A DNA stretch of 64,000 nt, from positions 2,008,501-2,072,500 of the forward strand of contig NZ_LT630450.1 of NCBI RefSeq assembly GCF_900116045.1, written 5' to 3'. Under the pieces are notes generated by a model that was not told the DNA's origin, ran no database searches, and saw nothing but the letters and a program-made list of their open reading frames with translations. Within the stretch, counting starts at the first letter, position 1, and every line of letters starts with the position of its first letter. The translations under genes and the position numbers were made by a program. Source of the stretch: Desulfovibrio piger. GTDB lineage: Bacteria; Desulfobacterota; Desulfovibrionia; Desulfovibrionales; Desulfovibrionaceae. Positions 17,868 through 25,769 of the stretch are shown piece after piece.

Positions 17868-18067
17868 TTCAATGCCTCCTGATATTTTTCTTGTTGCCAT
17901 AGAAGTAAGATGGGACGGCTTGTTGTCAACAGGCTGTGGAAAACTTTTTTCAGCAAACGGGGAAAAGACGCCATCGCGCGCTTCGGCCCGCTCCCGGCAG
18001 ACGGAGAGGATCTCCGGCCCGCATGGCCGGGGATTGCCAAACCCCGGAGGCGGGCGTATGGTGGCTG

Positions 18068-18216
18068 CATTCTCAGGGCGGGGTGCAAGTCCCCACCGGC
18101 GGTGATGGCGGTTTTCCGCATGAGCCCGCGAGCGCCGTACCATGCAACGTGGTGCGGGTCAGCAGATACCGGTGAGATCCCGGAGCCGACGGTAACAGTC
18201 CGGATGAAAGAGAACG
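18068..18216 (+). promoter_or_regulatory. FMN riboswitch (RFN element)
   Basis: The conserved RFN segments appear in order: TCAGGGCGGGGTGCAAGTCC, CCACCGGCGGTGAT, GAGCCCGCGAGCG, GGTCAGCAGA, GGTGAGATCCCGGAGCCGAC and GGTAACAGTCCGGATGAAAG. This six-helix FMN aptamer normally shuts off riboflavin genes when FMN is plentiful. The next gene is ribB. Confidence 0.95.
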
Positions 18217-18227
18217 GTTCGTTTTTC

Positions 18228-18285
18228 TGCCGTGTGGGGCGCAAAAAAGGACGGTCTTGGCGGCCGCCCCGCAGCGCGCACGGCA
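18228..18285 (+). promoter_or_regulatory. Long hairpin after the FMN aptamer, probable expression platform
   Basis: TGCCGTG (18228-18234) can pair with CACGGCA (18279-18285), and GGGGCG (18236-18241) with CGCCCC (18265-18270). A second hairpin, GGCCCG with CGGGCC near 18310-18322, ends just before the AAGGAG of ribB. No T-tract follows, so control is more likely at translation than by termination. Confidence 0.45.
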
Positions 18286-18339
18286 GCCGTGCCCTGATGC
18301 ACATCTTCCGGCCCGTCCGGGCCGACCAAGGAGACGATG

Positions 18340-18996
18340 ATGCATCAGTCCCCCGATATCCTGGCTTCTTTTGGTGATTGGGAAACGCGTATGGAACGCG
18401 CCCTGGCATCCGTGCGCGCGGGCCGGGGCGTCCTGGTGGTGGACGACGAGGACCGCGAGAACGAAGGCGACCTCATCTATCCCGCCCACAGCCTGACCAA
18501 CGCGCAGATGGCCCGCCTCATCCGGCATTGCAGCGGCATCGTGTGCCTGTGCCTCACTGACGAGCGCGCCACCCGCCTGGACCTGCCGCCCATGGTGGCC
18601 CGCAACACCAATACCCAGCAGACCGCTTTCACCATCTCCATCGAGGCCGCCGAGGGCGTGACCACCGGCGTTTCCGCCGCCGACAGGGTGACCACCGTCA
18701 AGGCCGCCGTGGCCGAGGACGCGCGTCCCGGGGACCTGCGCCATCCCGGCCATGTGTTCCCGCTGCGGGCCCGCCCCGGCGGCGTGCTGGAGCGGCGCGG
18801 CCATACCGAGGCCACCGTGGACCTGATGTCCCTGGCGGGCCTGCCGCCCTGCGGCGTGCTGTGCGAGCTGACCAACGATGACGGCACCATGGCGCGCCTG
18901 CCGCAGGTGGCGGACTTTGCCCGTGCCCATGACCTGCCCCTGCTGGCCGTGGCGGACATCGTGCGCTGGCGTGAACGGCAGGAGGGCCGGGCCTGA
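18340..18996 (+). CDS. ribB: 3,4-dihydroxy-2-butanone-4-phosphate synthase
   Basis: Makes the four-carbon unit of riboflavin from ribulose 5-phosphate. It is a stand-alone RibB of 218 residues without the GTP cyclohydrolase II domain of RibBA fusions. Seen: [14 protein letters not shown] (Mg and substrate loop), [44 protein letters not shown] and [14 protein letters not shown]. There are two ATGs in a row; the second (18340) is better spaced from AAGGAG than the first (18337). Expression is controlled by the FMN riboswitch upstream. No other rib gene is adjacent. Confidence 0.96.
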   Translation: MHQSPDILASFGDWETRMERALASVRAGRGVLVVDDEDRENEGDLIYPAHSLTNAQMARLIRHCSGIVCLCLTDERATRLDLPPMVARNTNTQQTAFTISIEAAEGVTTGVSAADRVTTVKAAVAEDARPGDLRHPGHVFPLRARPGGVLERRGHTEATVDLMSLAGLPPCGVLCELTNDDGTMARLPQVADFARAHDLPLLAVADIVRWRERQEGRA

Positions 18997-19110
18997 GCCC
19001 CAGCCGTCTGATCCCCTTTTCCTGTCCCGGGACAGGGCTTGCCGTGGCCGCCGGCCGGAGTCGATGCATACCAGGAAAGAACGCTGCCGGCGGCCGGCCG
19101 GGCAAGTATG

Positions 19111-19142
19111 AAAAAAAAGGACGCTGTGCAGCGTCCTTTTTT
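19111..19142. terminator. Bidirectional intrinsic terminator
   Basis: GGACGCTG with CAGCGTCC flanked by eight A on the left and six T on the right, so it works for both ribB and the convergent permease. Confidence 0.88.
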
Positions 19143-19194
19143 CATGCCCGGGCCCGGGATGGCGGCGGGACGGAGGAGGATCGCCTCCGCCGGA

Positions 19195-20169
19195 TCAGTG
19201 CTGATGGTGCAGGAGACGGTCCAGGAGGAAGGGGCGCAGGGCCATGAGGGCCTCCCATGTGGGGATCATGGAGATGATGGAAGCCGCGAGCATGAGGCTG
19301 ATGCCGGCCCACATGTTCCAGGGGATCTCCTCGCCGAGGAGCAGCATGGCAAGGATGGGCGCCAGCACCGGCTTCAGGAAGAAGACCAGCGAGCCCTGCA
19401 TGGCGGAGGTGGCCTCCATGCCCATGAAGTAGCAGGCATAGCCGCCCGCGGTGATGAAAACGCAGATGTAGAGCACATTGAGGATGTTGGCCGTGGTGTA
19501 GCCGCTGAAGAAGGGCATGGCGGCGAACATGGGCAGGCCGGCGGCCCGGAGGGCGTCGGCCACGGCGGGGATGTGGCTGACGAGCATGAGGACGATCATC
19601 TCGGCGCTGGCGGCCAGACAGCTGAAGCAGGTGACGGCCACGCCGGAATACCGGGCGCACTGTTTTTTGCCCAGCACGGCATACAGGGCGAAGGTGGCGG
19701 CCGAGAGCAGCACCAGGATGATGCCCGCGGGGTCCAGCGTGGTGTGCAGCGGGTCGATGATGATGACGGCGGCCGCCACTTCCACCACCAGGGCCATGAT
19801 GTGCTGGGGCCGGATGTCGGAGCGCAGGATGAGATAGGCAAACGCCAGCACCAGCACGGGGTTGCAGCTGAACAGCACGCTGACCACCGAGGCCGGGGCG
19901 TAGAGGATGGACATCTGGTAGAGCATCATGCTCACCACCAGGCCCACGAAGCCGAGCCCGGCAAAGCCTTTCCACGCGGCGGCGGTGACCCGTGCCCCGT
20001 GCTGGCGCAGGCCGCGCAGGGCAAAGGGGATGAGCAGCAGCCCGCCCACGAGGAAGCGGGTGCAGGTGAGCTGCATGGGGTTGAAATCATGGGCCACGGT
20101 CTTCAGGGCCACTTCCATGGAGCTGAAGAAGACGGTGGCAAGCAGAATGAAAATGTATCCGCGGTTCAT
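19195..20169 (-). CDS. DMT-superfamily (EamA) permease
   Basis: A 324-residue inner-membrane protein with about ten hydrophobic segments in two EamA repeats (GYIFILLATVFFSSMEVALK, and IILVLLSAATFALYAVLGKK in the second). The final helices GSLVFFLKPVLAPILAMLLLGE are typical of metabolite exporters. It is divergent from a LysR regulator with a perfect inverted repeat between them, so the regulator very likely controls it. The substrate cannot be assigned. The C-terminus ends in a short His-rich tail. Confidence 0.88.
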   Translation of the reverse strand: MNRGYIFILLATVFFSSMEVALKTVAHDFNPMQLTCTRFLVGGLLLIPFALRGLRQHGARVTAAAWKGFAGLGFVGLVVSMMLYQMSILYAPASVVSVLFSCNPVLVLAFAYLILRSDIRPQHIMALVVEVAAAVIIIDPLHTTLDPAGIILVLLSAATFALYAVLGKKQCARYSGVAVTCFSCLAASAEMIVLMLVSHIPAVADALRAAGLPMFAAMPFFSGYTTANILNVLYICVFITAGGYACYFMGMEATSAMQGSLVFFLKPVLAPILAMLLLGEEIPWNMWAGISLMLAASIISMIPTWEALMALRPFLLDRLLHHQH

Positions 20170-20256
20170 CGTTCAAGATCCCTGGTTGGAAAACGGTTGC
20201 GGGAGAAGTGCTGCGCTTGCCTATAGCAGGGTGTCCTGATACGGTAAAATGCTTAA

Positions 20257-20277
20257 TTGATATCATAGCCATATCAA
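20257..20277. promoter_or_regulatory. Perfect inverted repeat, likely LysR operator
   Basis: TTGATAT, 7-bp spacer, ATATCAA lies in the gap between the divergent permease (starts 20169) and the LysR gene (starts 20299). It has the size and T-N11-A character of LysR-type recognition sites and sits about 20 bp before the regulator start. Confidence 0.7.
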
Positions 20278-20298
20278 AAATGCATGACAGGAGAGCGC

Positions 20299-21207
20299 AT
20301 GGAGCTGAACTGGGAGCTTTGCCGGATATTCTACCAGGTGGCGCGCTGCCGCAATTTCAGCCGGGCGGCGGCCATGCTGTTCACCAGCCAGCCCGCGGTA
20401 TCGCGCTCCATGGCGGCCCTGGAACGCGAGCTGGGCTGCCGCCTGTTCATCCGCAACCGGCGCGGCGTGGAGCTCACGCCCGAAGGCCGCGTGTTCTATG
20501 CCCATGTGGAGGCGGGCTGCGAGCAGTTCCGCCGGGGCCGGGAAGAGCTGGAGCAGGCCGTGGGCCTGCAGTCGGGCAGCATCGCCCTGGGGGCCAGCGA
20601 GACGGCGCTGCGCCACTGGCTGCTGCCGCGGCTGGACCGCTTTCATGCCCAGTATCCGGGGGTGCGGCTCCGGCTGTTCGGCGGTACGTCCCGTCAGGCC
20701 ATCGAGGAGCTCAAGTCCGGGGCCATCGACTTCGCCGTGGCCGCCGTGCCCGGCGGCGGTTTCCGGGCCCTGAAGGAGACATGCCTGTGCCCGCTGCGGG
20801 ACGTTTTCGTGGCCTCGCCGGCCTTCGGCCGGCTGCGCGGCAGGGACGTGCCCCTGGACGAGGTGATGCGGCATCCGTTCATCTGCCACAAGCAGGGCAG
20901 CCTTACCTTTGAATTTCTGGAAAGCCTGTGCAAGGCGCGGGGCGTGGATTTTGTCCCGGCCATGGAACCCGATACCACGGGCCTGGTGCTGGAGCTGGCC
21001 CGGCACGGCCTGGGCATCGGCTTTTTGCCGGAACCGGCCGCCAGGGCGGCACTGGACGCCGGCGAGGTGTTCGCCCTGCGGATCACGGGAACGATCCCGC
21101 CGCGCAGCATCAGCCTGCTGGAATATGACGGCCACACCCTGAGCCTGGCCGCACGCCGCCTGCGCGACATGCTCATCCAGGAGGCGACGGCCGGGGACGC
21201 GGCCTGA
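20299..21207 (+). CDS. LysR-family transcriptional regulator
   Basis: A 302-residue LysR regulator. The winged helix-turn-helix is at residues 5-62 (CRIFYQVARCRNFSRAAAML, TSQPAVSRSMAALERELG, FIRNRRGVELTPEG). A linker helix and the two-lobed effector-binding domain follow (SIALGASETALRHWLLPRL, IDFAVAAVP, GLGIGFLPEPAA). The ATG at 20299 is chosen because AGGAGAGCGC precedes it; the in-frame ATG at 20284 lies ahead of that site. It probably regulates the divergent exporter and itself. The effector is unknown. Confidence 0.92.
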   Translation: MELNWELCRIFYQVARCRNFSRAAAMLFTSQPAVSRSMAALERELGCRLFIRNRRGVELTPEGRVFYAHVEAGCEQFRRGREELEQAVGLQSGSIALGASETALRHWLLPRLDRFHAQYPGVRLRLFGGTSRQAIEELKSGAIDFAVAAVPGGGFRALKETCLCPLRDVFVASPAFGRLRGRDVPLDEVMRHPFICHKQGSLTFEFLESLCKARGVDFVPAMEPDTTGLVLELARHGLGIGFLPEPAARAALDAGEVFALRITGTIPPRSISLLEYDGHTLSLAARRLRDMLIQEATAGDAA

Positions 21208-21210
21208 GCT

Positions 21211-21237
21211 CCGGGACGGCCGGGGCCGCCGTCCCGG
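21211..21237 (+). terminator. GC-rich hairpin after the LysR gene
   Basis: CCGGGACGGC with GCCGTCCCGG, 4 bp after the stop, without a T-tract. Possible weak terminator. Confidence 0.4.
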
Positions 21238-21379
21238 GCGGGCCTTCGTGCCTTCCGGCCGGCAGGGGGCCTTTCCGCCCGCGCGGGGCGCGGGACAGGG
21301 CGCAGAGCCCCCGGCCGTGGTGTGCGTCCGGGCGGGACGCGGGCCCGCATGGCGAAAGGCCGTCCCCCGGGAAGGCCTT

Positions 21380-21901
21380 TCACGGCCGGTGCGGCATCCG
21401 CCTGTCCTGGCCGGTGCAAGCCCCTGCCTGGGCCTTGCCCGCGGCTTCCAGGAAGCGCTGGCCGAGGATGGCCGGGGCCACGGTGCGCAGAGTGGTGCCG
21501 CCCAGCTCAAGGCTGTTCTCCTCATGCATGGGGCGGCTGGCCCCGGCCCGTTCCACTTCCCTGGCGAAGGCCTCGCGCAGCAGGCGGAAGGAGGCCTCCA
21601 CCTCGGGATAGCTGTTGTCCTCGCGCCAGGGCAGGCGCAGGCTCTGGCTGCCGTGCCGCCCCTTGTGGGACGGGATGGAGAGCTGGTAGTGCGGCCGGTC
21701 ATCGCTGCCGTCCCGCCCGGCCCGTTCGTGCTGCCCGGGCCAGCAGTGTTCCTGCCAGGATTCCGGCGGCTCGGGGATGAGCGAGGTGATGCTCAGCGGC
21801 GGTGTGGCCAGCGCGCGTTCAAAGTCTTCCAGGGTGACGGTATAGGTCAGGACAGGGCGCAGGTTGCCGCGCTTTTTTTCTATTTTCCAGGTGATCCGCA
21901 T
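21380..21901 (-). CDS. Hypothetical protein, third gene of the MoxR/VWA operon
   Basis: No family recognised. The 173-residue soluble product starts MRITWKIEKKRGNLRPVLTYTVTLEDFE, and has SLRLPWREDNSYPEVEASFRLLREAF in the middle and LRTVAPAILGQRFLEAAG near the end. The start at 21901 follows AAGGAGCCTGT and lies 16 bp after the VWA stop, so it is almost certainly cotranscribed with the MoxR and VWA genes and may act with them. The frame is open far upstream, antisense-like inside the VWA gene, and that part is not coding. Confidence 0.7.
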   Translation of the reverse strand: MRITWKIEKKRGNLRPVLTYTVTLEDFERALATPPLSITSLIPEPPESWQEHCWPGQHERAGRDGSDDRPHYQLSIPSHKGRHGSQSLRLPWREDNSYPEVEASFRLLREAFAREVERAGASRPMHEENSLELGGTTLRTVAPAILGQRFLEAAGKAQAGACTGQDRRMPHRP

Positions 21902-21917
21902 ACAGGCTCCTTGATGG

Positions 21918-23486
21918 TCAGGCTCCGGCGGGCAGGCGCAGCAGCTCGCCGAAGGGGGGCCGTTCCCCTCCCTGTCCCCAGACGGCCCAGAGCAGGGGGC
22001 AGGCGGGCTCGTCGGGGAAGGACGAACATTCCAGATCCGTGAACCAGAGCAGGCAGGCCGGGCGCAGGCCGTTGTCGTCCAGCCAGCGGCCCACGGGCTT
22101 AAAGTCCGTGCCGCCGCCGCCCACGGGGCGCAGGTGCAGGGGCAGGTCCTGCCGCCGGAAGGTCTGCACGGCCTGCACGCGGCTGTCGTGGAAGATGACC
22201 ACCAGTTCCGTCTCGTAGGCCGCGAGGATGGACGACAGTTCTTCGCAGAACAGGGACAGGGCGGCATCGTCCACCGAGCCCGAGCAGTCCACGGCCACGG
22301 CCAGCTGCGGGATGCGCTGTTCCTGCCGCCCGGGCAGGTAGATGCCGTGGTGCAGGTAACGCCGGTTGGGCGCGCTCCAGGTGTAGTCGTTGAGGGCGCA
22401 ATTCTCCAGAAAGCGGCGCAACAGGCCGCGCCAGTCCGTGCCGCCGTCGTGGCGGCCGCCGCGCAGCAGGCGGCTGAAGCCCGCGGGCTCGCGTCCCATG
22501 TGCCGCGCCCGTTGCAGGGCCTGCTCCAGACGCAGTTCGGCCTCCTGTTCCGCCTTGTGGCGCGCGTCTCCCTGGCCGTCCTCCAGCAGGGGATGGTCGC
22601 GGACCTCACCGGAAAAATACGGGACAGGCTGCCCTTTTTCCGGCTTGCGCCCGGCGGGACGGGCCTTGCCCGCGGCTTCCGGGGCGGCCTCGTCCGCCGT
22701 CCCTTCACGGGAGGGGGCGGCCGCAGGAGGGGCGTCCTGCCGCTCCCGGCCGTCATGCTCCTGCCGGCCGGAGCCCTTTTCCCGGGGCCTGCGTCCGGCG
22801 GCCTGCTGCTGCGCGCCGCCGTGCAGGGGCGTGTCCTGCAGGGCGGCCAGGCGGGCATAGACCTCGTCCACGCTGAGCCCCGCGTATTCGGGATGTTCCA
22901 GATGGCCCTGCGGCAGCCGGAAGCCGGCATCGAGCAGCAGGGCATCCACCACCACATCGCAGGCCTCGTTCCAGAGCCGGGCATCGCGCCCGCCGCGCCG
23001 GACATGGTGGGCGCAGGCCAGATGCATGACCTCGTGGGCCTGGGCCCCCACCAGCCGTTCATGGGGCAGGGTGGCCGCCCAGGCGGGGTTGAAGGCCAGC
23101 GTGCGGCCGTCGGTCCAGAGGTGGCGGCAGGAGCTGTCCGCTTTCAGGTCCAGATGCAGGACCAGGGAGCCGAAAAAGGGCTGCCGGAGCACCAGTGCCG
23201 CCCGGGCCCGGATCATGGCCGTGAGGGCTCGCTGTTCCAGAGGGGTGGTCGGAACGTCCGCCGCAAGGCCGTGGCGCATACCTTGTGGTGCGGACGGGCG
23301 TTCCGGCCGGGGTCCCTGCCCTGCTGTCCCGGGCGTTTCCGGGGAAGGCGGGCATACCGCGGCGTCTGGTTTGGAGCGGGTGTCTTCGGTCGTCGGGACG
23401 GCATCCCGGCGGCTGACGGAGGAGGGGACACGCACGCCCCGGGAGAGGGGGGCTCGGTGCAGGGCAGGAAGATCGTCCCTGTTCAC
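21918..23486 (-). CDS. VWA-like protein with HExxH metallopeptidase-like N-terminal domain (DUF2201 type)
   Basis: A 522-residue partner of the MoxR ATPase. After a low-complexity N-terminus, the segment AQAHEVMHLACAHH carries HExxH, with LWNEACDVVVDALLLDAGF behind it, as in the putative metallopeptidase half of the DUF2201 family. A charged, low-complexity linker leads to the C-terminal von Willebrand A domain, where VAVDCSGSVDD is a MIDAS metal site (DxSxS). The GTG at 23486 overlaps the MoxR stop as GTGA and follows GAGG, indicating translational coupling. MoxR-VWA pairs generally act as metal-dependent assembly or chaperone systems; the client here is unknown. Confidence 0.85.
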   Translation of the reverse strand: MNRDDLPALHRAPLSRGVRVPSSVSRRDAVPTTEDTRSKPDAAVCPPSPETPGTAGQGPRPERPSAPQGMRHGLAADVPTTPLEQRALTAMIRARAALVLRQPFFGSLVLHLDLKADSSCRHLWTDGRTLAFNPAWAATLPHERLVGAQAHEVMHLACAHHVRRGGRDARLWNEACDVVVDALLLDAGFRLPQGHLEHPEYAGLSVDEVYARLAALQDTPLHGGAQQQAAGRRPREKGSGRQEHDGRERQDAPPAAAPSREGTADEAAPEAAGKARPAGRKPEKGQPVPYFSGEVRDHPLLEDGQGDARHKAEQEAELRLEQALQRARHMGREPAGFSRLLRGGRHDGGTDWRGLLRRFLENCALNDYTWSAPNRRYLHHGIYLPGRQEQRIPQLAVAVDCSGSVDDAALSLFCEELSSILAAYETELVVIFHDSRVQAVQTFRRQDLPLHLRPVGGGGTDFKPVGRWLDDNGLRPACLLWFTDLECSSFPDEPACPLLWAVWGQGGERPPFGELLRLPAGA

Positions 23487-24475
23487 ATCAGGACCTCGGC
23501 GTTGTCGCGGGCCCAGCGGGCAAAGGGCTCGCTCTCCACCACGGCGGGATCCTGACGGACGGCATCGCGCATGAGCAGCACGCCGAACTCGGCGGGCAGA
23601 CGTCCGGCATAGACGGCCAGGGCCTCCAGGGTGGCGGGCGCGGTGCGCAGGGCCAGGGCCTCGCACAGGGCGTAGAGGGAGGCCGGGTCAGCGGGCACGG
23701 GGGCTTCTTCGGGAGCGCTGAGGACGCTCTCCACACTGGGCAGATGGCGCCATTCCCGCAAAAAGCCGCTCAGCTCCGCCGCGGCCGCCTGGCCAATGGT
23801 CCCGGCCAGCAGCTCTTCTTCCAGCGGGCCTTCCGGGGCGGCATCGAGGATGCGCGAGGCGAATTCCCAGGAGCGCGGCGAGGCGAAGGCCCTGTCCGAC
23901 GAGCGGGGATCGAAGTCGAGCAGCAGGCGCGGCCGGAAACGCAAAAAAGCCTGGATGTCCTCGCGGATGCCGTTGTCACGGGCCCAGTCCAGCCAGTCGT
24001 CCACATGGCATTCCACATCCAGATGCACCATGCGGTTGGCCAGGGCCGAGGGCATGCGGCAGGTCACGGCCCGGTCGCTCTCGCGGTTGCCGGCGGCCAC
24101 CACGGCCCAGCCGTCGGGCAGGCGGTACTGGCCCACGCGCCGGTCGAGGACAAGCTGGTAGCAGGCGGCCTGTACCAGCGGGGGCGCGGCGTTGAGCTCG
24201 TCCAGGAAGAGGATGCCTTCGTCCGTGTCCTGCGGATGGGGCAGGAATTCCGGCACGCACCAGGAGGTGATGCCCTCGTCGCTGATGCGGGGCAGGCCGC
24301 GCAGGTCCACGGGGTCCAGCAGCACGGCGCGCAGGTCGTGGAGCCTGCGGCCCTGGCGGCGGGCCACGTCGGCCACCAGCCGGCTCTTGCCCACACCGGG
24401 CGGGCCCCAGAGGAACACGGGTTGACGGATACGCACCAGATGGTGCAGCGCCTCGCGGACATGGCTGGGTCTCAT
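23483..24475 (-). CDS. MoxR-type AAA+ ATPase
   Basis: A 330-residue AAA+ ATPase. Walker A is GPPGVGKS at about residues 24-31, Walker B is ILFLDELN, and sensor 1 is VVAAGNRE. The family remodels or activates partner proteins together with VWA-domain proteins, and the VWA gene follows directly. The start at 24475 follows AAAAGGACCCCCGT. The promoter region is shared with a divergent methyltransferase and contains a Fur-like palindrome. Confidence 0.9.
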   Translation of the reverse strand: MRPSHVREALHHLVRIRQPVFLWGPPGVGKSRLVADVARRQGRRLHDLRAVLLDPVDLRGLPRISDEGITSWCVPEFLPHPQDTDEGILFLDELNAAPPLVQAACYQLVLDRRVGQYRLPDGWAVVAAGNRESDRAVTCRMPSALANRMVHLDVECHVDDWLDWARDNGIREDIQAFLRFRPRLLLDFDPRSSDRAFASPRSWEFASRILDAAPEGPLEEELLAGTIGQAAAAELSGFLREWRHLPSVESVLSAPEEAPVPADPASLYALCEALALRTAPATLEALAVYAGRLPAEFGVLLMRDAVRQDPAVVESEPFARWARDNAEVLM

Positions 24476-24494
24476 ACGGGGGTCCTTTTAAATA

Positions 24495-24515
24495 AATTGA
24501 ATTTCATTTTCAATT
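24495..24515. promoter_or_regulatory. Perfect AT-rich palindrome, Fur-box-like
   Basis: AATTGAA, 7-bp spacer (TTTCATT), TTCAATT, in the short gap between the divergent MoxR operon and the methyltransferase. The core TGAATTTCATTTTCA resembles the TGAAAAT-N-ATTTTCA form of Fur sites. It stands out in GC-rich surroundings. Confidence 0.55.
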
Positions 24516-24581
24516 AGGATATACGGGGAGGGCATGCAAGGCAAGTCTTTTCCGGGGCGGCGCATGCAAGGAGCAGCAAGC

Positions 24582-25226
24582 ATGGATATCCGGCGGCATA
24601 TCATCCATCCCGGGGGCGTCTGGGAGCGTTTTTCGCTGTACCTGAAGCAGGGCGGCCACGCTGCCGTGCACCGGGAGGTCGCGCGTTCCCTGCGGCTGCG
24701 GACGCGCGACGTGGTCCTGGACCTGGGCGGTGGCGGCCATGCCCTGGCCCAGCTGGCCCTGTATGCGGGGACGGTCCACGGTGTGGACACCAGCGCGGCG
24801 GCGGTATGGGCGGCCATATCGCGCAACCGCCATGACGTGGCCCGGGGCAGGGTCCATGTTTGCCGGGGCACGCTCCCCGCCCTGCCGTTCCCCGAGGCCA
24901 TGTTCCACGTCATCACCGCGTTCGAGCCCGCGTTCTGGGCAGGGGACCTGCCCGCCTGCCTGCGCGAGGTCCGGCGCCTGCTGCGCCCCGGCGGCCAGTG
25001 CGTGCTGGTGTGCGCGGGCGGCCGGGAAAGCGGCGGTCCCGTACCGGCCGGACACACGGCGGAGACGCTCAACGCCCTGGCGGACAGGGCCGGGCTGCTG
25101 TGCCTGCCGCCCCTGCGTTTGCGGGGCAAGGGCCGCGTGCTCCTGCACTGGCTGCAGCCCGCCTGCGATCTGTGCCGTCCCGTGCCCCTGGACGTGTTCC
25201 CGGCGGGCTGGGCCCAGGCCTGCTAG
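24582..25226 (+). CDS. Class I SAM-dependent methyltransferase
   Basis: A 214-residue methyltransferase. Motif I is VVLDLGGGGHALAQLA, the acidic residue of strand 2 is in VHGVDTSAAAV, and motif IV is MFHVITAFEPAFW, then REVRRLLRPGGQCVLV. The N-terminus IIHPGGVWERFSLYL is distinctive. The substrate is unknown. The ATG at 24582 is chosen because AAGGAGCAGCAAGC precedes it. It shares the palindromic control region with the MoxR operon. Confidence 0.85.
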   Translation: MDIRRHIIHPGGVWERFSLYLKQGGHAAVHREVARSLRLRTRDVVLDLGGGGHALAQLALYAGTVHGVDTSAAAVWAAISRNRHDVARGRVHVCRGTLPALPFPEAMFHVITAFEPAFWAGDLPACLREVRRLLRPGGQCVLVCAGGRESGGPVPAGHTAETLNALADRAGLLCLPPLRLRGKGRVLLHWLQPACDLCRPVPLDVFPAGWAQAC

Positions 25227-25254
25227 CGAGTGCCGACATGAGCCGCAGCTTGGC

Positions 25255-25380
25255 AGGGGAAGGCCCCCTCATCTTTGCTGCGGTACCCGTAACGCGCCTT
25301 CGTCGTTAACGGGGACGGCCTGCGGCCGCCTTTGGTCGCCGCCCGCGCGAGAGGGTTTTCCCCTCCAGGTCCCATCCTTC
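25255..25380 (+). repeat. Dispersed foldable repeat, copy B
   Basis: Same element as at 1701, 13713 (inverted) and 45238: GGCCCCCTCATC, TACCCGTAACGCGCCTTCG, ACGGGGACGGCCTGCGGCC, GCGCGAGAGGG, CCCCTCC. It lies between the convergent methyltransferase and acyltransferase. The rest of the gap to 25769 holds no gene I can support. Confidence 0.8.
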
Positions 25381-25627
25381 CCCGCTGCGCTTTTTCAGAT
25401 GGGCGCGGCTGCGGCAAGCCCCCTTCACGGGCGGCTGTCCGCAGGGGATGCAGACAGACGGGGACGGGCCCTGCGGGTCGTCCGGTGTCCGGTTCCCGGC
25501 GGTATGGGAGCTTTCCGGCGGCATCCGCCCGGCATAGGGAAGGAGGCGCCGGGGCCCATGCCGTGAGGCCGCCGCAGGGAAAATGGCGGCCGCGCCGCGG
25601 CGGGCTGGCCGCGACACGCAACGGCGC

Positions 25628-25651
25628 GGGGGGACAGTGTCCCCCCTTTTT
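25628..25651 (+). terminator. Intrinsic terminator
   Basis: GGGGGGAC-AGT-GTCCCCCC followed by TTTTT on the plus strand, about 400 bp after the methyltransferase stop. Confidence 0.65.
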
Positions 25652-25769
25652 GTGTCCGTCGCCGGTGCCGTGATGGCCGGGAAACGGGGGCCGGGCCCGC
25701 CCTTCCGGTGGCTCCGGCGTTGCGGGCGCCGTCCCGCGGTACCGCGGCCGTGGCGGGCGCGCTCGTGTC

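Noticed and set aside
17868..17940. Sigma-32 promoter for the Hsp20 gene (TTGACA near CCCATCTT on the minus strand).
   Set aside because: The spacing between the two parts is too short for a sigma-32 promoter, and no CIRCE element is present.
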